Shown: piece after piece, positions 26,021 to 33,537 of the stretch
Layout: each line of letters opens with the position of its first letter
Numbering within the stretch: position 1 is the first letter of the stretch
Source: JANNVK01 sp031430435
Lineage (GTDB): Bacteria; Acidobacteriota; Blastocatellia; Pyrinomonadales; Pyrinomonadaceae
Direction of reading: 5' to 3'
NCBI GenBank assembly: GCA_031430435.1
Contig: JANPBM010000121.1
Coordinates: 128,761 to 192,760, forward strand
DNA: 64,000 nucleotides
Program-made: the position numbers and the translations under genes
The notes under the pieces: generated by a model
Database searches by the model: none
What the model saw: the letters and a program-made list of their open reading frames with translations, nothing else
What the model was told of the DNA's origin: nothing

Positions 26021-26440
26021 TTAGATAAATATAAATTGCTTTTCAATCTCTGCGGGAACTTCCCAAAATCCCAACGCACCTTTGCACGGAATTGGAGTAA
26101 TCAAAGGCTTTGGGTTGTGCAAAAGAAATCCGTAATCGCCCACAAACCAATCTGATGGGCAAGATTGAACGCATCCAAGTATTTCAACCGTTCCGAGAAT
26201 CGCACCAAACGGCAACAAGTTTAAATCTAACAAGTGAATCATCGGCTTAACATCAATCAGCCTGTCGCTGAAATCTATAAATGAACAGATTTCATTTTTC
26301 GTTGTTGTTTTACTTGCGTGAACGGCGATTGTTTGCGGCAAAGCAAAGTTTTTCGGCAGTTGCCAATCTCTGTTTTCGATGTCTTTTCCGGCGAAAAGAA
26401 TTGCCCACGTCCACGGCTGTTTAATTGATAGTGCTTTCAT
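26021..26440 (-). CDS. ASCH-domain protein
   Basis: A 139-residue protein beginning MKALSIKQPWTWAILFAGKD, the hallmark start of the ASCH (PUA-like) fold, with ENRDWQLPK and IAVHASK following. ASCH proteins bind nucleic acid or modified bases; some cleave RNA or act on N4-acetylcytidine. ATG 26440 is preferred over 26467 because AGAGG lies directly ahead, and it overlaps the previous stop (ATGA). It sits between replication genes and the DUF5131 protein. Confidence 0.82.
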   Translation of the reverse strand: MKALSIKQPWTWAILFAGKDIENRDWQLPKNFALPQTIAVHASKTTTKNEICSFIDFSDRLIDVKPMIHLLDLNLLPFGAILGTVEILGCVQSCPSDWFVGDYGFLLHNPKPLITPIPCKGALGFWEVPAEIEKQFIFI

Positions 26441-26910
26441 TTTTCCTCTTTTTTTTGATGTTTGCATTTTTTACTTCTTGCAACGCCGTCAACGATGATT
26501 CCAACCATTCCGCGTGAATCGCAAAGGTTGCAAAGTGTAATCGCCGACAACGGTAAAGGCTCTTCGTTTTTAATCGCTTCGTATGCCAATTTTACTTCCA
26601 ACGCAGTTACCGGGTAACCGTCTGTCTTGTCGGCAAATGCTCGGTTGTAGCTTTCCGACAGATAACTTTCGGGAACGATTTCTTGCAAAACTTCCATCCA
26701 AGAAGTTGTGATTGCCGCTTTCTCGGCGGTTGTAATGTGTAAACTCAAATTTGCGTTCAAATTACGGATAACCACTACCGCGACTTGCATCGCGTAGAAA
26801 TCTGTTTCGTTCTTTAACTTCGAGATTGAGCTTGTTTGTGAACTCAAGTTCGGCAAGTTTTGCTTGCTCACGTCGTTCGTGTGCTGATTGATAACTTGGT
26901 TTGTTTCCAT
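26437..26910 (-). CDS. Putative replication-associated protein (helicase-loader-like position)
   Basis: A 157-residue protein with a helical core (AAITTSWMEVLQEIVPESYL, then an acidic region with EVKLAYEAIKNE) and a Cys-rich C-terminus (TLCNLCDSRG and SKKCKHQKK), possibly zinc-binding. It overlaps the initiator gene by 149 bases in another frame; start 26790 would reduce the overlap. It follows the initiator gene as lambda P follows O, so a helicase-loading role is possible but unproven. Confidence 0.6.
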   Translation of the reverse strand: METNQVINQHTNDVSKQNLPNLSSQTSSISKLKNETDFYAMQVAVVVIRNLNANLSLHITTAEKAAITTSWMEVLQEIVPESYLSESYNRAFADKTDGYPVTALEVKLAYEAIKNEEPLPLSAITLCNLCDSRGMVGIIVDGVARSKKCKHQKKEEK

Positions 26911-27670
26911 TTTTTTCTATTCCTGTTTGGCTTAAAGCCGTGATTTCATTCTGCAAATTCTGCAAATTAAGTAAATTATCCGACATCATTTGCGGTGTAA
27001 TTTTCCACCGTCCATTTTTCAAAATCTTCTCTTTTTCGAGCAGTAAATAGCAGGTTTCAAAATCTTCGGCGGAGATTTGGGCATCAAACGCAGAGTTGCA
27101 AACAAATTGCCATTCGTGGATTTTTGCTAAACCCGTGAGCGTGTTTTTTTGAGTTTGGACAAATTGCAAACAACGACTTGAAAATTCATCTAACGCGGAT
27201 TCGTCTCGCGTGTGCGTGTGTGAATTTACACACTCTTGGTTCTCTTCTTTAGGTTCATCCTTAGATGCTTTAGGTTTGGGTAACAAATTGTTACCCTGTG
27301 AAACGTCCAATTTGTTACTCTGAACTTCGCAAATTGTTACTCTGTAATCTTCGTTTGTGTCCAATTTGTTACCCTGTGAAACGTCCAATTTGTTACTCTG
27401 AACTTCAAATTGAATTTGATATAAATTGCTTGATTGTTTACCTTTATGTCGCCTCGTTAGAGGCTTTATATATCCGTTGCTTTCAAGCCATTCAAGATGA
27501 CGATAGACAGATTGCCTTGATGTTGATGTTTTGTTTGCAATAGTTTCCCACGATGGGTAGCACTCACCTTTTTCATTCGCGTAATTACACAAAATCATCA
27601 ACACGAATTTTGCTCCCGAATTCGTGATTTCATCCCGCTCTAATACCCAATTTAATGCTTGAATCGACAT
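26762..27670 (-). CDS. Phage replication initiator (winged-helix, O-like)
   Basis: The N-terminal ~95 residues are a winged helix-turn-helix (GECYPSWETIANKTSTSRQS, then YRHLEWLESNGYIKP), as in phage replication initiators. A repeated linker follows: EVQSNKLDVSQGN occurs twice, encoded by the iteron array. The C-terminal part (FSSRCLQFVQTQKNTLTGLA and KEKILKNGRWKITPQMMSDN) is DnaD/O-like in style. The gene lies 5 bases after DnaB. As in lambda, the initiator would bind repeats inside its own gene and recruit the helicase. Confidence 0.78.
   Translation of the reverse strand: MSIQALNWVLERDEITNSGAKFVLMILCNYANEKGECYPSWETIANKTSTSRQSVYRHLEWLESNGYIKPLTRRHKGKQSSNLYQIQFEVQSNKLDVSQGNKLDTNEDYRVTICEVQSNKLDVSQGNNLLPKPKASKDEPKEENQECVNSHTHTRDESALDEFSSRCLQFVQTQKNTLTGLAKIHEWQFVCNSAFDAQISAEDFETCYLLLEKEKILKNGRWKITPQMMSDNLLNLQNLQNEITALSQTGIEKNGNKPSYQSAHERREQAKLAELEFTNKLNLEVKERNRFLRDASRGSGYP
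27285..27406. other. Probable phage replication origin: five iterons inside the initiator gene
   Basis: Five copies of the 14-base element ARWTTGTTACYCTG start at 27285, 27309, 27331, 27363 and 27387, with starts spaced 24, 22, 32 and 24 bases apart. A 38-base segment (27291-27328) recurs exactly at 27369-27406. A very AT-rich stretch (27404-27440) follows. Iterons within the initiator gene next to an AT-rich region are the design of lambdoid origins. Confidence 0.75.
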
Positions 27671-27675
27671 AATCT

Positions 27676-29049
27676 TTAATCTTTCTCGTAATAATTCGCA
27701 AACCTGCTTTCGTCTTGATAAAAGTTCTCAAATCTCGTGTATTCCGCCATAAATGCCAGTTTAACATCACCTGTTGGACCGTTCCGTTGTTTGGCAATTT
27801 TGAACTCTGCAATACCCGCATTTTCATCATTTGGGCGATGATATTCTTCGCGGTAAAGAAAAGAAATCACATCCGCATCGTAGCCGATTTGCCCTGACTG
27901 TCTAAGGTCTGAAATAAGCGGTTTTTTATCCGTTCTGTCTTCACTTTTTTTAGATAAACTCGATATTGCAATAATCGGAACTTTCAAGAGCTTTGCAATC
28001 GCTTTCAAGTCTTTTGAAATTTGTGTAGTTTCAGCCGTTTCACTTTCGGTCTTTCGGCTGGCTTTCATTAGCTGTAAATAATCGACAACTACCAAATCGA
28101 GTTTTTTATTGATTGCGTAAAAACGTCTGGCTTTTGCCAATAATTCCATCGTTGTAAGACTCGGCGTGTCGTCAATATGCAGTTTATAATTTGAAATTTT
28201 ATCGGCACTCATTGCCAATCTTGCCCATTCTTCTTTTGTTAAAAAACCTTTATCAAGCCTTTTGCCGTCTGTTTTGCTCTCCGTGCAAGCCAGCCGTTTT
28301 ATCAACTGTTCTTTCGTCATTTCAAGGGAGAAAAAAGCAACGGATAAACCGTTTGCAACGGCATTTAAGACGAACTGCGAAACTAACGATGTTTTGCCCA
28401 TCCCGGGAAGTGCGGCAATAACTATCAAATCGGCAGGCTTCCAACCGCCTACAAGGTTGTCAATATCCGTGAAGCCGGATGAAACGCCAACCGTTTTAAT
28501 TTCGCCTCGTGCAATCTTTTGAGCAGTTTCGAGCATTTCAAAAGCAAGCTCTCCTGCTGTTTTATACTCTGATTGAATGCCGGCATTACAGGCATCAAAG
28601 ATTTTCTGCTCGGCGATATTGGTTAAATCTTCAACCGACTGTTCTTCACCAAAAGCCATTGTCGTGATGTCGTTACACGTTCTGATTAAATTCCGAGAGG
28701 TCGCTTTATCCTTAACAACTTTTGTATAAGTTTCAATGTCCGAAAAATGCGGCAAACCGTAAGTAAGATTTGTGATTGTCGAAATTCCGCCGAGATTTTC
28801 AAGTTGTCCTTCTTTTTTCAATTCTTCGCCGATTAAAATAGGATCAATTTTGTTTCCGCTTTCAAACAACTCGCACATCGCTCTGTAAACCTTTTTATGC
28901 AATGGCGAATAGAAATCATCGGGCTGTAATTCCTCGACCGCGTGTGAAATCAATTCGTTATCAAGCAGAATTGCACCTAAAATCACACGCTCGGATTCAG
29001 GCGATGACGGCAATGGTTTTTCTAAATATTGTTCTCTGGTTTGACTCAT
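27676..29049 (-). CDS. dnaB: Replicative DNA helicase, DnaB family
   Basis: A 457-residue hexameric helicase. The N-terminal domain (PSSPESERVILGAILLDNEL, then DDFYSPLHKKVYRAM) and the RecA-like C-terminal domain with Walker A (AALPGMGKTSLVSQF), Walker B (LDLVVVDYLQLM) and the DnaB motif (LISDLRQSGQIGYDADVISF) are complete. Length matches cellular DnaB (about 450-470). A phage-encoded DnaB next to an initiator gene suggests self-supplied helicase. It drives phage fork progression. Confidence 0.95.
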   Translation of the reverse strand: MSQTREQYLEKPLPSSPESERVILGAILLDNELISHAVEELQPDDFYSPLHKKVYRAMCELFESGNKIDPILIGEELKKEGQLENLGGISTITNLTYGLPHFSDIETYTKVVKDKATSRNLIRTCNDITTMAFGEEQSVEDLTNIAEQKIFDACNAGIQSEYKTAGELAFEMLETAQKIARGEIKTVGVSSGFTDIDNLVGGWKPADLIVIAALPGMGKTSLVSQFVLNAVANGLSVAFFSLEMTKEQLIKRLACTESKTDGKRLDKGFLTKEEWARLAMSADKISNYKLHIDDTPSLTTMELLAKARRFYAINKKLDLVVVDYLQLMKASRKTESETAETTQISKDLKAIAKLLKVPIIAISSLSKKSEDRTDKKPLISDLRQSGQIGYDADVISFLYREEYHRPNDENAGIAEFKIAKQRNGPTGDVKLAFMAEYTRFENFYQDESRFANYYEKD

Positions 29050-29053
29050 AATT

Positions 29054-29287
29054 TTAATTAAACAAACTTGGTGCGTAACTTGTGTCTATAAATTCTTCAA
29101 TGTTGTTTTGCTCGATTAACCAACCATCAATCCAAAAATCATAATAATCATTGATTTGTTGAAAATCACGAATCTTTGACTTTGGCAACGGAATAAATCG
29201 TCCGTCATCTAATTTGAAACAATAGGCTTTATCGGTTTCTTTGACGAAAAAATTACTTGGAATCGCTAAATGTGTTGGATTATTCAT
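29054..29287 (-). CDS. Hypothetical early protein
   Basis: A 77-residue protein (MNNPTHLAIPSNFFVKETDK) with many aromatics and an acidic middle (DYYDFWIDGWLIEQNNIEEF). It lies 4 bases ahead of dnaB and overlaps the nuclease gene by 4 bases, so it is translated as part of the operon. No family recognised. Confidence 0.65.
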   Translation of the reverse strand: MNNPTHLAIPSNFFVKETDKAYCFKLDDGRFIPLPKSKIRDFQQINDYYDFWIDGWLIEQNNIEEFIDTSYAPSLFN

Positions 29288-29655
29288 AACAAAACCTCTT
29301 TCTTAAATGTTGAAAATCTCATTTCTTTCCCTTTGAACGTGCGTAAAAATACGGCGATTTTATCTTTCTGTTTTTGACCTAAAGCAAAAACAACCGGGTC
29401 TTTTGCCAACCTTTCGGCTTCTTCAAATGATTCGGCAAAACCGATGAAGCCTTTCCAATTCGAGATAAATTCCATCTGACTGCGTTTGATGTGCGAATCT
29501 TTCCCGAACTTAATTTCAATCAAGCAAACAATTCGATTCCAACAGGTCAAAATATCGGGAAAGCCGCCGCCGACTTTTGCCATATCTTTTACCTGAACGC
29601 CGACCTTTTCGAGTCCGCGAACAATTTCAATATGATTTTGGTCTATGCTGAGTTT
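29284..29655 (-). CDS. Small PD-(D/E)XK (VRR/Holliday-resolvase-like) nuclease
   Basis: From ATG 29655 (just after the previous stop) the product is 123 residues. It contains GGGFPDILTCWNRIVCLIEI followed by KFGKDSHIKRSQMEFISNW, matching the 'G.PD..........EvK' active site of small phage nucleases. They process branched or damaged DNA during replication. The longer start at 29730 overlaps the preceding gene by 68 bases and lacks support. Located between early unknown genes and dnaB. Confidence 0.75.
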   Translation of the reverse strand, partial: KLSIDQNHIEIVRGLEKVGVQVKDMAKVGGGFPDILTCWNRIVCLIEIKFGKDSHIKRSQMEFISNWKGFIGFAESFEEAERLAKDPVVFALGQKQKDKIAVFLRTFKGKEMRFSTFKKEVLL

Positions 29656-29662
29656 CATAATT

Positions 29663-30049
29663 TCAGACAACAAATGATCTTTCTTTGATAACAAACATTC
29701 CGTCTTTAATTTCAGCCAAGTTTTCATCAATCAATCTGTGCATACAGAAACCTGACGACATTCCGCTTTCAATCATCAAAGGTGCAAGTCGGATAAATAA
29801 ATACGGCAAAGCAACCGCACCATACTTCTCTGCCCACTCTTCATCAACTTCTACGTCTTTGAAACAATTCGGAAACCAAGATATAAATTCGGGAAAATTT
29901 TCCTCAGTCATATTGTCAAAAACAGGTTTTGCATCCGACAAAATCATTGAATATTTTTCGCCGACTTTTTGGAAATCTTCAAAAGTTTTTATTTGTTGAA
30001 TATCTTTGCCGTAATCTTCTAACGGCGTATCAAATCTGCCTATTTTCAT
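29663..30049 (-). CDS. Hypothetical early protein
   Basis: A 128-residue acidic protein (MKIGRFDTPLEDYGKDIQQI) with an aromatic-rich middle (FPEFISWFPNCFKDVEVDEE) and a hydrophobic IRLAPLMIESGMSSG segment. It stands in a run of tightly spaced early genes. No family recognised. Confidence 0.65.
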   Translation of the reverse strand: MKIGRFDTPLEDYGKDIQQIKTFEDFQKVGEKYSMILSDAKPVFDNMTEENFPEFISWFPNCFKDVEVDEEWAEKYGAVALPYLFIRLAPLMIESGMSSGFCMHRLIDENLAEIKDGMFVIKERSFVV

Positions 30050-30057
30050 ATTTTCCT

Positions 30058-30390
30058 TTAAGAATTTGATTTAAAATGAATTCCGTCTTTCACTTGAACC
30101 GTGTGCCAATTGCCGTTTAATGTTTCCAAAAGCGACGATTCAAGCGGCGAAACGTCATTCAGTTTCTGCATATCTTCCTCAGATAATTTATTAACAAAAC
30201 CAATAGAATTGAGAAGACATTGAGAAGTGATAAAATCAGTTTCGGTAAAAACGATATTTCCGCATTTCGGGCAAGGATAATTCACCCAAGACGACAGTTT
30301 CGACAAATTAGCTTCAACGCTCCAATCGCAGTTTGGCGTATCGCATTTAAGCGTTGAGTTTTCTATTTTTATATTGTTTTGGTTATCCAT
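30058..30390 (-). CDS. Zinc-ribbon early protein
   Basis: From ATG 30390 the product is 110 residues with LKCDTPNCDWSV and YPCPKCGNIVFTET, a CxxxxC plus CxxC ribbon, then a helical end. The start is preceded by GGAA at a suitable spacing; ATG 30402 is also possible. Probably a small nucleic-acid or protein-binding zinc protein. Confidence 0.65.
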   Translation of the reverse strand: MDNQNNIKIENSTLKCDTPNCDWSVEANLSKLSSWVNYPCPKCGNIVFTETDFITSQCLLNSIGFVNKLSEEDMQKLNDVSPLESSLLETLNGNWHTVQVKDGIHFKSNS

Positions 30391-30391
30391 A

Positions 30392-30613
30392 TTATTTTCC
30401 ATAATTCACAAACTGCGGCTCAATTGAAACCATTCCTCTTTCAAGCAGCCACGCAACCGCCTGACCGTAGTTGTTTACGGCAATATGCGAAACAACGTAC
30501 GTTTTGAACGGAACACCTTCACGTCCGATGCTTCGCCATTCGACTGCCGAACCGAGCGGAAACCGTTTGTTAAATTTGTCGACTAATTCATTTACTTGAT
30601 TTTCTTCAATCAT
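30392..30613 (-). CDS. Hypothetical early protein
   Basis: A 73-residue protein, MIEENQVNELVDKFNKRFPL then GSAVEWRSIGREGVPFKTYV, with a beta-like core reminiscent of small phage single-domain proteins. It overlaps its upstream neighbour by 8 bases. Function unknown. Confidence 0.65.
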   Translation of the reverse strand: MIEENQVNELVDKFNKRFPLGSAVEWRSIGREGVPFKTYVVSHIAVNNYGQAVAWLLERGMVSIEPQFVNYGK

Positions 30614-30860
30614 TTTCTACCACTCCTTCTTTTCGATTGATATGTTGCGAATCAATAACAGAAATCCATTTATCATCTAAATGCGAACCTTTCCAGATCG
30701 TGAATTTATTCGGATTGCTTTTGCAGATTGATTGAGCTTCTCCCAAAGAAAATTCTTCAGCTTTGCCGAAGTTGCTTGTGTAACCACCGCCGCCTTTTGC
30801 CCAAAATGTAATAAAGTTCCCGTTATATTTTCCTTCTAATACCAAATAAAACTTTTCCAT
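30606..30860 (-). CDS. Hypothetical early protein
   Basis: An 84-residue protein (MEKFYLVLEGKYNGNFITFW) with GGGGYTSNFGKAEEFSLGEA and a terminal acidic part. Closely spaced with both neighbours. No family recognised. Confidence 0.65.
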   Translation of the reverse strand: MEKFYLVLEGKYNGNFITFWAKGGGGYTSNFGKAEEFSLGEAQSICKSNPNKFTIWKGSHLDDKWISVIDSQHINRKEGVVEND

Positions 30861-30864
30861 AAAA

Positions 30865-31068
30865 TTACCTCTCCGTTTGTTTCAAAAATTTCAAACTATC
30901 CGCAAATGCTTCTTCGTAACCTTCGCCCATTGCTTTATAAAGCCGTTTTCTTAAATCGGATGGCAACTTAAAAAAGCAAGTTCGACAATGCGAAAATCTT
31001 GAGCGTTTTGATTTTCCGCACTCGCATTCCGTTCCTAAAAGTTTTCTTAAAATCTCTATTTTTTGCAT
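30865..31068 (-). CDS. Small zinc-finger early protein
   Basis: A 67-residue basic protein with TECECGKSKRSRFSHCRTCF, a four-cysteine cluster (C-C..C..C), followed by a helix (PSDLRKRLYKAMGEGYEEAF). It sits 4 bases after the C5-methyltransferase gene. Likely a DNA- or protein-binding zinc finger; role unknown. Confidence 0.7.
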   Translation of the reverse strand: MQKIEILRKLLGTECECGKSKRSRFSHCRTCFFKLPSDLRKRLYKAMGEGYEEAFADSLKFLKQTER

Positions 31069-31072
31069 ATTT

Positions 31073-32827
31073 TTAATCGCTCAAAACTGCTTTACATAAC
31101 GCCTGTGCAGTAAAACACGGAACTGCATTTCCGATTTGTTTGACCTTATGTTCACGATTGCCGACAAATTGATAAGTTTTCGGAAAACTCATCGCGGCGG
31201 CTAATTCGTGCGGTTGAAGCATCCTAAATCGAATATCAATCACCGCTCCGATCTGCGGAATGCACAATCCGAATCTGTCTTTGGTGGTAATTGTCGGCAC
31301 AGGATCGTCAACGCTGACAGCGTCCGAGCCTGTGTTAAACTTCACTAAAAACGGTTCAATCAAGGCAAAAGTATTGCTTCCGGTAACTGTTTTCAAAGGT
31401 TCGCCGATTTCGTAACTTCGGTCATCTCCGTTTTTGCTTCCGTAAGCACACGGCACGATGTAAGGTTCAACCAAACTGCCAACGCCGCGAGATGTAACGG
31501 TTGGAACAGGTTCATCAATCGAACGCGGTTGATTTCCGCGAAAGAAACCTTCATTCGGCAAAAAATACGGTTCGGCTAATCCGTAATGTTCAAAATTCGC
31601 GGTTATCGTCGGAATTGGTTCATTAACTGTCTGTGCATCGTGTCCGCCGTAGTATTTGACTAAAAACGGTTCGATTAAACCGAGCATCGCTTTTCCGCAA
31701 ATCGTGTTCAACGGATTTTTCAAATCTTTACACATTGATTCGTCTTTATTTGCGGTATGCGAAAGATTCACCAAATAAGGTTCAGCTAAAGCCATTCTGC
31801 CTTGTGCGGTAACAGTCCAAAGCGGTTTGTCCGTATCGGAAACACGCGGTTTTTGACCGTTCTTTTCGCCGAAAAACTGCACGAGAAAAGGTTCAACACT
31901 AACCAAAGATTGATGATTACAGGTTGTTTGCGTAAAACAAGGTTCATTGATTGAACGGCAACGGCGATCAGTATCTTTCAAATTAACCAAAAAATCATTT
32001 AAGGAATATTTGAATAAACCCGCGAAAATTCTCCGCATCGTATTTTCCGACAATGGTTTTTTGCGATTAAAAATTGATTTGCCTTCCAAATCCCAATCAA
32101 TAATTTCACGAGCTGTCCGCCAAGATTTCAATGTTGATTTATCTTGAAAAAGTCCGGGCTGAGATTTCGCTTCGGCGATTATTTTTCGGCTGGCGTGCGA
32201 AGGTTCGGGAAAGTTAATCTTTTTTCCGTTGCGACGGGCAATCAAAAAGAATCTTTCGCGGGTTGTCGCATCGCCGTAATCGGCACAATTCAAAACTCGC
32301 CATTCAACCGAATAGTTAATTCGCAAGGCATCAACGAACTGATTAAAATACTTTCCGAGATGCCGTTTATCGGGCAAACCTTTGGCATTGAGCGGACCCC
32401 AATTTACAAATTCTTTGACATTTTCGATGATGATATTTTCGACATAAAGTTTTTCAATCCAACGCATCAATAACCAAGCATCGGCTCGTTTTTGGTCTGA
32501 ACGCGGTTTTCCGCCGCGAGCGTTTGAATGATGAGTGCATTCGGGGCTTGCGAGTAAAAGATTCAACCGTTTGCCCGGAATAACATCTTGCGGATTTATC
32601 GTGTCAATGGATTGACACAAATGCCGCGAAGTTTCGTGATTTGCCGAATGCGTTGCAATCGCAATGTCCCAATGATTTACGGCTAATAAATCCAATTCGT
32701 AGCCGAGTTCTTTGACGGCGTTTAATAAGCCGGTAGAAGTTCCGCCGGCACCGCAGAATAAATCCGCCGCGAAGATTGTTTTCGATTTAGCTTTTGAATT
32801 TTTTATTGGTGAAACGCCGTCAAACAT
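31073..32827 (-). CDS. Cytosine-C5 DNA methyltransferase with internal repeat array
   Basis: At 584 residues it is longer than most C5 enzymes (about 330-450). The fold is complete: motif I DLFCGAGGTSTG (23-34), motif IV SPEC with catalytic Cys-97 (the usual PC is EC here), motif VI ENV near residue 138, motif VIII region TRERFFLIARR, and motif IX/X RMLQPHELAAAMSFP plus VKQIGNAVP. Between motifs VIII and IX, six copies of a ~35-residue unit (E-P-F/Y-L-V ... E-P-x-x-T-V/I-T) replace a normal recognition domain. It would methylate phage DNA against host restriction. It overlaps the broken helicase-methyltransferase by one base. Confidence 0.9.
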   Translation of the reverse strand: MFDGVSPIKNSKAKSKTIFAADLFCGAGGTSTGLLNAVKELGYELDLLAVNHWDIAIATHSANHETSRHLCQSIDTINPQDVIPGKRLNLLLASPECTHHSNARGGKPRSDQKRADAWLLMRWIEKLYVENIIIENVKEFVNWGPLNAKGLPDKRHLGKYFNQFVDALRINYSVEWRVLNCADYGDATTRERFFLIARRNGKKINFPEPSHASRKIIAEAKSQPGLFQDKSTLKSWRTAREIIDWDLEGKSIFNRKKPLSENTMRRIFAGLFKYSLNDFLVNLKDTDRRCRSINEPCFTQTTCNHQSLVSVEPFLVQFFGEKNGQKPRVSDTDKPLWTVTAQGRMALAEPYLVNLSHTANKDESMCKDLKNPLNTICGKAMLGLIEPFLVKYYGGHDAQTVNEPIPTITANFEHYGLAEPYFLPNEGFFRGNQPRSIDEPVPTVTSRGVGSLVEPYIVPCAYGSKNGDDRSYEIGEPLKTVTGSNTFALIEPFLVKFNTGSDAVSVDDPVPTITTKDRFGLCIPQIGAVIDIRFRMLQPHELAAAMSFPKTYQFVGNREHKVKQIGNAVPCFTAQALCKAVLSD

Positions 32828-33537
32828 TAGGCAAATACCTCAACTTCTTCGTTAATGATTTCTTCAAGGTCAAACAACGTCGGCGTGTTGATTTCAAACT
32901 CGGCAGTTTGGCAATAAACAGCGGAATCAAGAAAATAATTGCGATTTAACTCAATCGAATAACCTTTTCTTTTTTTCAAAATCGCACGGTATGGAACTGT
33001 TCCTAATCCGCCGAACGGGTCCAACACTAACTCGCCTTTCATTGAAAATTGTTCGATGACACGATCCACTAAATCGAATTGAAGCGGACACAGGTGTATT
33101 TGTTTTCCTTTTGAGGCTTGACTGCCGTTTAAGGTCAGCATTCGCGTAATATCAGTCCAAACATCGGGATGCCAACTCTGCGGTTGCAGAAGCATAAAGC
33201 GAAAAGGCTGCCTTTTCGCTTTATCGAGTTTTTCACCGAGTCCGACATGCTTTTCAAAGTCATAAACTTCAGTCAAAGAATGCTGACGAAATAATTTGAA
33301 AATAGTTGAATGCGGCAAATTTGAAAACTCTTCGCTCGAAAGCAGACGATTGCCGTTTGAACGTGCAAAACCGTGAGCGTCAACTTGCCAACGGGACCGA
33401 GAATAATGTTCTTTCGATTTTATGACCGGCACGTCTGCATAGCCTTTTTGCGAATCAGTTTGCGGTTTGCGGAAAAGCAAAAGATATTCAGGCATTCCGC
33501 ATCCCATTTTGAACCGTCTTTGCATTGCTCCGACCAT
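32827..33537 (-). pseudogene. C-terminal part of helicase-methyltransferase, separated by a one-base frameshift
   Basis: This frame (236 residues from ATG 33537) starts in mid-domain and carries the second half of an adenine/cytosine-N4 DNA methyltransferase: MPEYLLLFRKPQTD, ITRMLTLNGSQASKGKQIHL and the AdoMet motif I VLDPFGGLGTVPYRAI, ending LFDLEEIINEEVEVFA. The first half is in the previous frame. Slipping back one base in the A4 run at 33507-33510 joins both cleanly. Read as two pieces, neither is a complete methyltransferase; as one, the protein would be about 875 residues. Confidence 0.7.

Noticed and set aside
27285..27406. Possible CRISPR-like repeats
   Set aside because: The 14-base units have short, partly repeated spacers and lie in an open frame of the initiator gene; no cas genes. 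Iterons fit better.
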